From Candidatus Eiseniibacteriota bacterium (lineage in GTDB: Bacteria > Eisenbacteria > RBG-16-71-46), in assembly GCA_903921835.1 (NCBI GenBank), contig CAIXRL010000813.1:1-7695 (forward strand): 7,695 nucleotides of DNA. The letters run 5' to 3'. The position numbers and the translations under genes are program-made. Positions 1 through 6,132 of the stretch are shown piece after piece (position 1 is the stretch's first letter; every line of letters begins with the position of its first letter). Under the pieces are notes generated by a model that was not told the origin of the DNA, made no database searches, and saw only the letters and a list, made by a program, of their open reading frames with translations.

Positions 1-8
1 GTCTTCGT

Positions 9-54
9 CGCGGCGCGGCCACGCCGCGGCATCGCGCCCGGAGCCCGCGGGCGC
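9..54 (-). terminator. tandem GC hairpins downstream of the barrel gene
   Basis: Past the stop codon at 64-66 on the minus strand lie two perfect stems: GCGCCCG/CGGGCGC (34-40 with 48-54) and CGCGGCG/CGCCGCG (9-15 with 22-28). Neither has a U-tract. They may mark the transcript 3' end. Confidence 0.28.
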
Positions 55-63
55 GGCCCCGCG

Positions 64-642
64 TCAGGGCAACCCGAACAGCGAGTACGAAACGCCCGCG
101 GTGACGCAGGCGAACTTGCGTGTGGTCTGGCCGTCCGAGATCGTGACCGAGCCGAACTTGCGCGTCGCCGGCTTGACCGCGACGGCCTGGAGCTCTCCGC
201 GGACGTGGAACGCCAGCATCGGAATGACGTGGACCCCGAGCCCGAACCCGACATCGTACGTCGTGCAGGCCTGGCTCGCGCCGCCGCTCTTGAGCGTCGC
301 CTGGCCGATACCCGCGAACGGGTAGAACGACAACGGACCTCCGGTCGCGAGAATCACGTTGGCCCCGTACGCGGTCTCGTCGAAGCCCGAGCGCGTGTAG
401 GAGACCGACCCGAGCGTCAGCTGCTTGTCGCCGAGGCGGCTCGATGCCCAGTACGGCTCGACGGTCAGGAGGGGAACCACGCTCACCGGCGCGCGCACGC
501 CGTACAGCGTGCCGTTGCCGGTGTCGTTCTGGATCACCGGATAGCTCATGCCACCGAACGCGCCGAGGGCGATCCCGCCCGAACGCGCCGGGGCCACGGA
601 CACGCACGCGCACGCGAGCACCAGTGCGATGAGACGCCTCAT
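64..642 (-). CDS. small secreted, outer-membrane beta-barrel-like protein
   Basis: This is a protein of 192 residues with no family I can name. Residues 1-20 form a signal peptide: MRR, then a hydrophobic stretch (LIALVLACACVSVA), then a small-residue cleavage region (APARS). The mature part alternates short hydrophobic and polar stretches broken by Gly/Asn/Asp turns, such as GAFGGMSYP, FYPFAGIG and YDVGFGLGVHVIPMLAFHV. It ends in an aromatic strand (VSYSLFGLP). This is the pattern of a small outer-membrane barrel of the OmpW or porin-like type, here inferred rather than matched. Two cysteines lie in the mature part (ACTTYD and KFACVTAG) and could form a disulfide. The ATG at 642 is chosen because GGAGG (650-654, complement) lies 7 nt upstream and the signal peptide begins there; the open frame continues upstream but reads as Arg-rich nonsense. 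It lies 128 bp downstream of the B3/4 gene on the same strand and may be co-transcribed with it. Confidence 0.72.
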   Translation of the reverse strand: MRRLIALVLACACVSVAPARSGGIALGAFGGMSYPVIQNDTGNGTLYGVRAPVSVVPLLTVEPYWASSRLGDKQLTLGSVSYTRSGFDETAYGANVILATGGPLSFYPFAGIGQATLKSGGASQACTTYDVGFGLGVHVIPMLAFHVRGELQAVAVKPATRKFGSVTISDGQTTRKFACVTAGVSYSLFGLP

Positions 643-649
643 GATGGGT

Positions 650-684
650 CCTCCGTTGGCGATGCGCCCGGACGGTGAACGGAG
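650..684 (-). promoter_or_regulatory. Shine-Dalgarno-masking hairpin before the barrel gene
   Basis: On the minus strand CTCCGTT (684 to 678) is exactly complementary to AACGGAG (657 to 651), which contains most of the GGAGG ribosome binding site of the gene starting at 642. The 20-nt loop holds a smaller GGCG/CGCC stem (658-661 with 665-668). If folded, the stem would hide the ribosome binding site, so translation may be conditional. The complementarity is seen directly; the regulatory role is inferred. Confidence 0.35.
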
Positions 685-770
685 TCCGCAGCGCGAAGGG
701 CGCCGTGTGCCGCCGCGGCCCACGATGCCCGGGGTTATCGGCCCGCGCGCACGCGGACTTGCGCAAAGCA

Positions 771-1454
771 CTACTGCCGCGTGTGCACCAGGCGCACGGT
801 GGCGCCGCAGTACCGGGCCAGCAGGTCGGCCAGGCGTTCGAGCATCGCGGAAAGCTCGCCGCTGCCGCGCTCGGAGGGGGCGAACACCACCGTGAGCAGC
901 GCGGTCGTGCCCGGAGTCACCTGCGTGCGTGCGGAATCCGACGTCGGTGCGCCGAACGGCCCGTCGTCGTCGGCCAGCAGCGGGCGATTCGAGAGGTTCA
1001 CCCGCCCCTTGCGGATGCCCTCGTAACCCTCGCCCACCCTGCCCACGCGCGCAAACACGGCGCTGCGCACGAGCTCGCGATCGTAGAGCCCGAGCGGGAA
1101 CTGGTGCTCCAGCGATGCAAGGTTGCAGACGTCCACGACCGGGTGAATGGTCGGCAGCCCCTTGCCCTGCAGCACGCGGCGCAACAGCGCCTCGCTCGAG
1201 GGCCGCGTCTTGGTGGGGTCCACGCCGAGGCGATGGAACATCGCACGGTTGTCGGCGACTCCGGGGATGTCCGCGGGCGACTTGACGCCATAGCGCGCCT
1301 GCAGGCGCGCGCACACCGCATCGCGCTCGATCACGAAACCCCCGGCGAGTTCCTCCGGGCCCAGCCCGTCGGCTTCGAGCCAGCCGAGCGTCATGGCACC
1401 ACGAAGAACGTCGTCCACCTCGAAGGCCAGACCTCCGGTGCCCGCGAGCGTCAT
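771..1454 (-). CDS. B3/4 domain protein (PheT-like tRNA-editing domain family, COG3382 type)
   Basis: This 227-residue protein consists almost entirely of a B3/4 domain, the fold used in the beta subunit of phenylalanyl-tRNA synthetase to hydrolyse mischarged tyrosyl-tRNA(Phe). Family motifs in order are NRAMFHRLGVDPTKTRPSSE (69-88), which leads into ALLRRVLQGKGLP; VDVCNLASLE (107-116); PLGLYD (120-125); GEGYEGI (141-147); and a C-terminal LLADDDGPFG...TSDSART segment (159-177). These match stand-alone B3/4 proteins, which lack the rest of the synthetase. Such proteins are thought to bind or edit aminoacyl-tRNA or free amino-acid adducts, but their substrate is generally unknown. The length is normal for the family. 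The ATG at 1454 has GGAG (1465-1468, complement) 10 nt upstream, a rather long spacing. The upstream neighbour on this strand, greA, ends 506 bp away, so the gene probably has its own promoter. Family assignment is firm; biological role is uncertain. Confidence 0.92.
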   Translation of the reverse strand: MTLAGTGGLAFEVDDVLRGAMTLGWLEADGLGPEELAGGFVIERDAVCARLQARYGVKSPADIPGVADNRAMFHRLGVDPTKTRPSSEALLRRVLQGKGLPTIHPVVDVCNLASLEHQFPLGLYDRELVRSAVFARVGRVGEGYEGIRKGRVNLSNRPLLADDDGPFGAPTSDSARTQVTPGTTALLTVVFAPSERGSGELSAMLERLADLLARYCGATVRLVHTRQ

Positions 1455-1457
1455 CGA

Positions 1458-1469
1458 GGGAGTTCTCCC
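1458..1469 (-). promoter_or_regulatory. hairpin overlapping the ribosome binding site of the B3/4 gene
   Basis: The minus-strand sequence GGGA-GAAC-TCCC (1469 to 1458) is a perfect 4-bp stem with a tetraloop. It includes part of the GGGAG that is the only visible Shine-Dalgarno candidate for the start at 1454. The stem is short, so a role in limiting translation is only a suggestion. Confidence 0.22.
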
Positions 1470-1516
1470 GGTATCCGGCGAGGAGGGAGCACCGGCACAC
1501 TTGCTTCCATCAGGTA

Positions 1517-1541
1517 CCGCTCCGGCACATCAACGGAGCGG
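1517..1541 (-). other. perfect 8-bp stem-loop in the B3/4 leader
   Basis: CCGCTCCG (1517-1524) and CGGAGCGG (1534-1541) are exact reverse complements around a 9-nt loop. The hairpin lies 63 nt upstream of the B3/4 start codon. It has no T-run on either side, so it does not look like a classical terminator. Confidence 0.4.
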
Positions 1542-1747
1542 GCGGCGGGAATTCCATTTCCGACCCAAACCGCGGCCCGACGTGGACGTCGTGCCATCGA
1601 TTGCGGTCAAAACTCATGTCATCGCCGCCCACCGGTTCCTGCTTCGCATTCGATCGTGCGCGGATCAGTCGCGCTCGGCTCGACCGGGGTCCTCGCTGCG
1701 ACCACCACTCGGGGGGGCTCGCAGCGCGCGGTAAGAAGCTCTCGCGG

Positions 1748-1776
1748 ACCATAGGCGCGACGCCCGGTACGCGCAA
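1748..1776 (-). promoter_or_regulatory. possible sigma70-like promoter for the B3/4 gene
   Basis: On the minus strand TTGCGC (1776 to 1771) and TATGGT (1753 to 1748) are separated by 17 bp. The -35 matches the consensus at TTG and the -10 at four of six positions. Transcription would start near 1741 and give a leader of nearly 290 nt before the B3/4 gene. This is a sequence match only. Confidence 0.28.
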
Positions 1777-1837
1777 GTGATTCCTGTCCGCGCGAAGAAC
1801 AAATCCCGCGCGTTCGCGCGTGCGTTTGGCGGGACGC

Positions 1838-1860
1838 GTCGCGTGACAGCGTAACGCGAC
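1838..1860 (-). terminator. stem-loop downstream of greA, possible terminator
   Basis: GTCGCGT (1838-1844) and ACGCGAC (1854-1860) are exact reverse complements with a 9-nt loop, about 100 nt past the greA stop. A second, weaker nested hairpin (ACACG/CGTGT at 1930-1934 and 1955-1959, with an inner CGCGC/GCGCG stem) sits directly after the stop. Neither is followed by a U-tract, so intrinsic termination is doubtful and either could simply be a transcript 3' end. Confidence 0.25.
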
Positions 1861-1960
1861 ACAGGCCCGCCATTCGCGGCGGCGACCGGACGAACGCGGC
1901 GAAATACCCGCGACGCGCGCAGCCCCGTGACACGCGGTCGCGCGCACGCGCGGACGTGTT

Positions 1961-4666
1961 TCAGGAAACCGAGTGCTCCGCGCTCGCGGGCGGCAGCCTG
2001 CGCGCGACGCCTTCGACGCGCCAGCGCTTGCCGGCATCGCCGATCACCAGCTCGTCGCCGACCACGCGCCCCACGAGCGACTTGCCGATGGGCGCCTGGA
2101 AGGAGATCACGTTCTCCCCGAGGTGCTGCTCGCCATCGCCCAGGATCCAGTAGGACAACCGGTCGGCGCCGCTGGAGAGGACCACTTCGGTCCCCAGCCC
2201 GACGATACCTTCCTTGTACTCGGAATCCTCGACGAACCGCGCCCGGCCCAGGCGCAGCTGCAGCGCCCCCGCCTGCTTCTGCGCGTTGGCCTGCTTGAGC
2301 TTCGCGGAGTGGTACTCCGCGTTCTCCTTCAGGTCACCGAGCTCGCGCGCCTTCTGGATGGTCTTCGGGATCGTGGTCTTGAGCTCGCGCTCGATCGCGT
2401 CGAGCTCGCGCTTGAGTTTCTCGTACGTGGGCCGCGTCATGATCGGCACGTCGAAATCCTCGGCCTGCTCGCCCACCTGGCTGAAGAGCCTGTCCGTGCG
2501 CTCCTGCCGGTGATCCAGCACCCACTGCTTCTCCTGCTCGAGCCCGAAGCGACCGACGGCGTCGAGCGTCGGGAACAACAGCCGGTCACTGGAGCGCCAC
2601 TGCCGCACCAGCACGCGCACCTTGAGCCGCATCTCCTCGCTCGGCGGAATCGCGGCGAGCATCCGCTCGAACGAACCGCCCTCCTCCATCCAGCGGAGCA
2701 CCTTCTCGGCGACCGAGGGCTTGGGCTTCTCCTCGATGAGCTGCAGCGAGGCGAAGAACAGCCGCCACGCATCCGCCGGCGGCGGACCGTTCTGGTCGTC
2801 CTCGATGAGCCGGACGACCGCCGCGGAATACTGCACGGGGTGGTCGAGCAACGCGCGGCGCAGCAACGTGCGGCCGTGATCGTCGAGCGCCGCGCGGTCC
2901 TTCTCGGCCTCGTCGCGCACCGCGGCGAACCGCGAGTCGAGCGCCGACAGGATCGCCTCGGCCTCGACGCCGGCGAGCCGCGATTCGTCGAGCAGCGCAA
3001 GCTGGTCGTCCTCGGCGCCGAGATCGGAAATCGCCAGCCCGTTCTCCCATAGCGCGCGCAGCACGCGCCGCCACTGTTCGAGCCGGTCCGGATACCAGCG
3101 CACGAAGTACAGGCCCGCACGCGCACGATCGGGCCGCTCGCCGTCCTCGTCCAGCGTGGTCCGCTGGATGAATCCGCCGAAACGCACACGCAGCGCCTTT
3201 TCGGCCTGCGGATGCTGCGCGAGGAACTTGCGGATGACGCCGAGGTTGTAGCGGGCCGGCTTGCGCACCTCGTAGGAGGGCAGCGGCGTGCGGTCGTCGG
3301 CGGTCGCGCTGCGCGCGCCTTCGGGCGCCAGCTGGTAGACCTGCTCGAATGCGCGCGTGTGATCGATGCGCGGGTCCTTCTCCGCGGCCGCGCGAGCCTT
3401 GCGCCAGAAGACGGTCCACTCCTTGGGCGGCACCAGGTCCGAGCCGACGAGGAACACCTTGAGGCGGTTCGCGTCCGCCGGTCCGCCGAGGATCCTGAGC
3501 GCGCGCACGACCATGGTGTCCTGTTCCTCGAGCATCAGGCGGCGCACCTCCTCGGGATTCGAGAAGCGAAGCAGGCGCAGGTCGTCCTCGGCCACCGCGG
3601 TGAGCGTCCGGCGCGCGGCGGCGTAGGGCATCTTGTGGCCCTTCGAGCGCGCGAAGTCGATGACCACCGTGGTCGTGTCGTTGGAGACGATGCGCCCGGC
3701 GCCGAAGCCCTCGTGCAGGATGCCGCGGCCCGGCGCCAGCGCCGAAATCGAATCGAACTGCTCAATCGCCCGCGGCAGCGGCGTGTCGTCGTCCTCGAGG
3801 CCGCTCTGCGCCACGGCCGGGTCGAGGTCGGGCACCGTCGCGCCGGGACCCTGGCGCAGCGCCAGCGTCATCGCCACGCGGAAGGCGTCCCCCGCCGTCT
3901 CGCCTCCGACGGCGGCCGCGGTCTCCACGACCCTGCGCAGCGGCTCGAGCGCCTCGCCCGCGCGATTCGCCTGCGCGAGCCCCTGCGCCGCGATGTCCGC
4001 GAGCACCCGGGCTTCCTCGATCGCCCCCTGCAGCGCGACCACCGGCAGCACCTGTGCGAGCTGGGCGAGCCCGTCCCAGTCCTCGTGCTCCACGAACTCG
4101 AGCGCCGCCTCCTCCAGCCCGGCCCAGCGCGCCTCGGCCGCGAACCGCGGCGCGAGCTCGGCCAGCAGCGCGCGACGATCGTCGCCCTGGCCGGCCTCGC
4201 CCAGTCGCTGCGCAAGCAGCAACGCCAGCTCGAGATCGTCCGGATTGACGGCCCACGCGCGCGAGAGCGCGTCGATGCGCTCGGGGTCCTTGCGCAGGCC
4301 CTCGTGCGCCGTCACGAGCAACCGCGCCGACGCGTGCGTCTGCAGCAGGGCCAGCGAGCGCTCCGCCACCGCAGCGAGCGGCTCCCACTTCTTCTTCGCG
4401 GCGAGCTTCTCGCCGAGTTGCAGCAGCGTCTGCTGCGCGCGCTCGACCTCGCCGTTGATCGCGCACGCCGCCGCGAGCAGGTAGAACACTCCCCACGAGG
4501 CGCCGGACTGCTTGAGGCGCCCGCCGAGTTCGTCGCGCATCCACGCGAGGCGCTTCTCCGACTGCGCGTCGTGCGCGATCTGTTCGAGCAGCGCACGCGA
4601 CTCCGGCGAAAGATCGGCGCCAACATCACCACGAAGGACGGCGGGCAGGGCGTCGCGAACGGGCAT
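1961..4666 (-). CDS. greA: long GreA transcription elongation factor: N-terminal helical repeats fused to a complete GreA
   Basis: This protein of 901 residues carries a whole GreA of about 159 residues at its C-terminus, the size of free E. coli GreA. GreA enters the secondary channel of stalled RNA polymerase and stimulates cleavage of backtracked RNA. Residues 743-801 form the antiparallel coiled coil; the tip motif KARELGDLKENAEYHSAK is intact, and D778 and E781 correspond to the acidic D41 and E44 of E. coli GreA. The FKBP-like C-terminal domain is recognisable from GENVISFQAPIGKSLVGR. Residues 1 to about 300 are Ala/Leu/Glu-rich helical repeats resembling TPRs. Residues 313-358 form a small beta module (LHEGFGAGRIVSND...VVIDFA...GHKMPYAAA), KOW/CarD-like in appearance. 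Residues 360-740 are mostly helical, with WTVFWRKAR at 417-425. Long GreA fusions are known in Chlamydiae and some other phyla. The ATG at 4666 is chosen for GAGG 4 nt upstream and a promoter near 4707; the frame remains open further upstream but overlaps pduO antisense and is not credible. Confidence 0.96.
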   Translation of the reverse strand: MPVRDALPAVLRGDVGADLSPESRALLEQIAHDAQSEKRLAWMRDELGGRLKQSGASWGVFYLLAAACAINGEVERAQQTLLQLGEKLAAKKKWEPLAAVAERSLALLQTHASARLLVTAHEGLRKDPERIDALSRAWAVNPDDLELALLLAQRLGEAGQGDDRRALLAELAPRFAAEARWAGLEEAALEFVEHEDWDGLAQLAQVLPVVALQGAIEEARVLADIAAQGLAQANRAGEALEPLRRVVETAAAVGGETAGDAFRVAMTLALRQGPGATVPDLDPAVAQSGLEDDDTPLPRAIEQFDSISALAPGRGILHEGFGAGRIVSNDTTTVVIDFARSKGHKMPYAAARRTLTAVAEDDLRLLRFSNPEEVRRLMLEEQDTMVVRALRILGGPADANRLKVFLVGSDLVPPKEWTVFWRKARAAAEKDPRIDHTRAFEQVYQLAPEGARSATADDRTPLPSYEVRKPARYNLGVIRKFLAQHPQAEKALRVRFGGFIQRTTLDEDGERPDRARAGLYFVRWYPDRLEQWRRVLRALWENGLAISDLGAEDDQLALLDESRLAGVEAEAILSALDSRFAAVRDEAEKDRAALDDHGRTLLRRALLDHPVQYSAAVVRLIEDDQNGPPPADAWRLFFASLQLIEEKPKPSVAEKVLRWMEEGGSFERMLAAIPPSEEMRLKVRVLVRQWRSSDRLLFPTLDAVGRFGLEQEKQWVLDHRQERTDRLFSQVGEQAEDFDVPIMTRPTYEKLKRELDAIERELKTTIPKTIQKARELGDLKENAEYHSAKLKQANAQKQAGALQLRLGRARFVEDSEYKEGIVGLGTEVVLSSGADRLSYWILGDGEQHLGENVISFQAPIGKSLVGRVVGDELVIGDAGKRWRVEGVARRLPPASAEHSVS

Positions 4667-4713
4667 TGCGCCTCGGTAGCTTGCGGGTCTGTCGCTGCGG
4701 GAAACGGGCAGGA

Positions 4714-4742
4714 AATATGGCCCAAACCCGCGTTTTCCGCAA
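4714..4742 (-). promoter_or_regulatory. probable sigma70-like promoter of greA
   Basis: On the minus strand TTGCGG (4742 to 4737) and CATATT (4719 to 4714) are separated by exactly 17 bp. The -10 matches four of six consensus positions and is one of the few AT-rich spots in the divergent region. Transcription would begin near 4707, leaving a leader of about 40 nt before the ATG at 4666. Confidence 0.42.
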
Positions 4743-4751
4743 GCGGCTCGG

Positions 4752-4774
4752 CCATTGCGCAGGGGACCATTGCG
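4752..4774. repeat. direct repeat in the greA/pduO divergent region
   Basis: CCATTGCG occurs at 4752-4759 and again at 4767-4774, a 15-bp period, between the two divergent promoters. The core CATTGCG also occurs at the greA start (4664-4670). It could be a pair of binding sites on nearly the same helix face, or chance. Confidence 0.25.
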
Positions 4775-4789
4775 AGACTTGTGCGGAAG

Positions 4790-4820
4790 TTGACGCCGTC
4801 GCCCGCGGTGTGCGTAAACT
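4790..4820 (+). promoter_or_regulatory. probable promoter of pduO giving a leaderless mRNA
   Basis: TTGACG (4790-4795) matches the -35 consensus in five of six positions. The -10 candidate is TAAACT (4815-4820, 19-bp spacing), or GTAAAC one base earlier (18 bp). The start codon is only 8 nt beyond the -10, so the transcript would begin at or just before the ATG. No Shine-Dalgarno sequence precedes that ATG, which agrees with leaderless translation. Confidence 0.4.
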
Positions 4821-4828
4821 CCCGCGCG

Positions 4829-5383
4829 ATGAAGATCTACACGCGCACCGGCGACGACGGCACCACCGGACTGCTCGGAGCGCTCCGGGTGCCCAAGCAC
4901 GACGCGCGCGTGGAAGCCTGTGGAACCGTGGACGAACTGAACGCCGCGCTCGGCATCGCGGTGGCGCTGGACACGCGGGACGTTCTCGCGAACGGCCTGG
5001 GAGCGCTTCAACCCGCGCTGTTCCGGGTCGGCGCCGAGCTGGCGACGGCCGACGCGGCCCTGCTGGACCGGCTCGAGCGCATCGGCGACGACGACATCGT
5101 CGCGCTCGAACGCACCATCGACCAGTTGGACGCGGTGCTGCCCCCGCTCACCCGGTTCATCCTGCCGGGGGGCTCCCCTCTCGCCGCGCAGCTGCACCTC
5201 GCTCGCACGGTGTGCCGGCGCGCCGAACGGCGCGTCACGGCGCTCGCCAACGGCGGACCGGACCTGCGCACGCTGGTGATGTACCTGAATCGTCTTGCCG
5301 ACCTGCTGTTCGTGATGGCGCGCTTCGCGAATCATCGCGCGGGAGTCGTCGAGACGACGTGGTCGGGATCGCGCGGCGCCTGA
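4829..5383 (+). CDS. pduO: PduO-type cob(I)alamin (corrinoid) adenosyltransferase
   Basis: The 184-residue enzyme transfers the 5'-deoxyadenosyl group of ATP to Co(I) of cobalamin or cobyrinic acid diamide, making the coenzyme B12 form used by mutases and other radical enzymes. It belongs to the trimeric PduO/MMAB family, not the unrelated CobA/BtuR type. Motifs run along the whole length: the N-terminal ATP site KIYTRTGDDGTTGLL (2-16), RVPKHDARVEACGTVDELNA (20-39), FILPGGSPLAAQLHLARTVC (110-129) followed by RRAERRV, and YLNRLADLLFVMAR (152-165). Length is normal. The ATG at 4829 is fixed by the conserved start (M-K-I-Y-T); the frame is open for about 1.6 kb upstream only because it runs antisense to greA. 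It is transcribed divergently from greA, with 162 bp between the start codons. No other B12 gene and no cobalamin riboswitch are present, and there is no room for one in the leader, so it probably serves salvage or a B12-dependent enzyme encoded elsewhere. Confidence 0.96.
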   Translation: MKIYTRTGDDGTTGLLGALRVPKHDARVEACGTVDELNAALGIAVALDTRDVLANGLGALQPALFRVGAELATADAALLDRLERIGDDDIVALERTIDQLDAVLPPLTRFILPGGSPLAAQLHLARTVCRRAERRVTALANGGPDLRTLVMYLNRLADLLFVMARFANHRAGVVETTWSGSRGA

Positions 5384-5384
5384 C

Positions 5385-5425
5385 CGCGCCCGCCCCGTTG
5401 CACTGGACCGTTCCCGCCGGGCGCG
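5385..5425 (+). terminator. stem-loop just after pduO, weak terminator candidate
   Basis: CGCGCCCG (5385-5392) and CGGGCGCG (5418-5425) are perfect complements, starting one base after the pduO stop codon. The loop is 25 nt and no T-run follows, so this is a weak candidate for the transcript end. Confidence 0.22.
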
Positions 5426-5455
5426 CGGCGAAATCACCCCCCCGTACTTCGGCCC

Positions 5456-5485
5456 TTTACTTTGACCCCGGACCGCCTTCATAAT
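5456..5485 (+). promoter_or_regulatory. probable sigma70-like promoter of the secreted-protein gene
   Basis: TTTACT (5456-5461) and CATAAT (5480-5485, five of six consensus positions) are separated by 18 bp in one of the few AT-rich patches of the window. Transcription would start near 5492, about 25 nt before the ATG at 5517. It may also feed into rho. Confidence 0.5.
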
Positions 5486-5506
5486 CGGCCCTGCACTGCG
5501 CTTCAT

Positions 5507-5513
5507 GGAGGAG
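5507..5513 (+). promoter_or_regulatory. strong ribosome binding site deciding the start at 5517/5520
   Basis: GGAGGAG overlaps an ATG at 5505, which would otherwise be the longest start. Since the Shine-Dalgarno cannot lie inside its own start codon region, translation should begin at the ATG at 5517 or the adjacent one at 5520. Confidence 0.6.
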
Positions 5514-5516
5514 AGC

Positions 5517-6116
5517 ATGATGCACCGGAGCCCGCGAGCATTCGCGCCCGGCGCCTCCTCCCGCGGCCTTTTCCTCGCCGTCGCCCTGCTGGCCATCGTC
5601 ATGCCGGCACGTGCGGACTTCACGCTGAAGGATGAGACGGCTTCGAGCGGGCTCGCCGGGTTCGGGAATGGAACCCGCGAACGCACGACCGTGATCGGGG
5701 GAGATCGGAGCCGCACCGAGCGGAGCTTCGCCGAGAACCCGGGCAATGGACCCGTAGCTGTCACCCTGAAGACCGGGCCCGGAATGCGCAGGGCCCGCAC
5801 CGACGCGCAGGAAGCGCGCGCGCAGGACCACAGGAAGAAGGATGAGCAGGAAGATGCCGCGGCGGCCGATAATGCCGGCGACGCCATTGCTCACGGCAAC
5901 GTGAGCGGTGCGCTCGGCGGAAGGATCGGTCACCGGCTCGGCAAGGCCTTCCGGAAGAAGGCCGAGGCGAGCACGACGCCCGGCGCCGGCAGCAGCGGCG
6001 CGCAGGGCGGTGGCCTCACGATCACGACCGGTTTCGTCGGCCTCACGACGGGATCGGCGGGCGGGAGCCACGAAGTGCCGGCGGACCACAAGAAGGTCGA
6101 GCGCAAGCAGCAGTGA
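5517..6116 (+). CDS. small secreted protein of unknown function
   Basis: This is a 199-residue protein that I do not recognise with confidence. Residues 1-33 are a signal peptide: a basic N-region, the hydrophobic core LFLAVALLAIVM, and cleavage after PARA before DFTL. The mature N-terminus (DFTLKDETASSG...TTVIGGDRSRTER) resembles the opening strands of secreted DUF4412-like proteins, in which a GDR-R-E motif is common, but the rest does not continue that fold. A highly charged stretch follows (EARAQDHRKKDEQED), then Ala/Gly-rich sequence with GALGGRIGHRLGKAFRKK. The tail is Gly/Thr/Ser-rich and ends in a basic KKVERKQQ. No cysteine and no further membrane segment are present. The mature protein is probably periplasmic or surface-exposed and largely disordered. 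It has its own promoter and a strong ribosome binding site. It precedes rho by 240 bp on the same strand, with a very stable hairpin between them. Confidence 0.7.
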   Translation: MMHRSPRAFAPGASSRGLFLAVALLAIVMPARADFTLKDETASSGLAGFGNGTRERTTVIGGDRSRTERSFAENPGNGPVAVTLKTGPGMRRARTDAQEARAQDHRKKDEQEDAAAADNAGDAIAHGNVSGALGGRIGHRLGKAFRKKAEASTTPGAGSSGAQGGGLTITTGFVGLTTGSAGGSHEVPADHKKVERKQQ

Positions 6117-6132
6117 TCCGCGTGCCGAGGAT

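Larger units (their letters stand above)
1455..1960. other. 506-bp stretch without a convincing gene, several inverted repeats
   Basis: Open frames cross this region, but their products are Arg/Pro/Ser-rich with no recognisable motif, as expected by chance at high GC. It contains at least four perfect inverted repeats: CCGCTCCG/CGGAGCGG (1517-1524 and 1534-1541), CGACGT/ACGTCG (1578-1591), CGCTGCGA/TCGCAGCG (1694-1701 and 1719-1726) and GTCGCGT/ACGCGAC (1838-1844 and 1854-1860). A possible minus-strand promoter lies at 1748-1776. The most economical reading is the 3' end and terminator of greA on the right and a long structured 5' leader of the B3/4 gene on the left. Confidence 0.5.

Noticed and set aside
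603..613. Lipoprotein signal in the barrel protein (cysteines in LACACVS)
   Set aside because: The cysteines lie inside the hydrophobic core only about 11 residues from the start, and the -3 to -1 residues do not fit a lipobox.
643..1500. Long N-terminal extension of the barrel gene
   Set aside because: It overlaps the B3/4 gene in another frame, and a signal peptide and ribosome binding site define the start at 642.
675..1754. Long plus-strand open frame across the B3/4 gene
   Set aside because: It has no ribosome binding site and no recognisable motif, and lies antisense to a gene with clear family motifs; long open frames are expected by chance at this GC content.
1510..2037. Minus-strand open frame across the region without genes
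   Set aside because: It overlaps the end of greA in another frame. Its composition is Arg/Ser/Pro-rich, with no motif and no ribosome binding site.
2334..2440. Internal start producing free GreA from Met743 (ATG at 2440)
   Set aside because: The position fits the GreA boundary exactly, but the nearest Shine-Dalgarno-like AGGA is 16 nt upstream, too far to support internal initiation.
3212..4828. Upstream in-frame extension of pduO on the plus strand
   Set aside because: It is antisense to greA and rich in Arg/Leu/His. The conserved PduO N-terminus begins exactly at the ATG at 4829.
5462..5485. TTGACC at 5462-5467 as the -35 element of the secreted-protein promoter
   Set aside because: The spacing to CATAAT is only 12 bp; TTTACT at 5456-5461 gives an acceptable 18 bp.
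4667..5887. Upstream in-frame extension of the greA fusion on the minus strand
   Set aside because: It would cover pduO antisense for its whole length and read as Arg/Gly-rich sequence without motifs. The promoter at 4714-4742 and the GAGG before 4666 fit the shorter gene.
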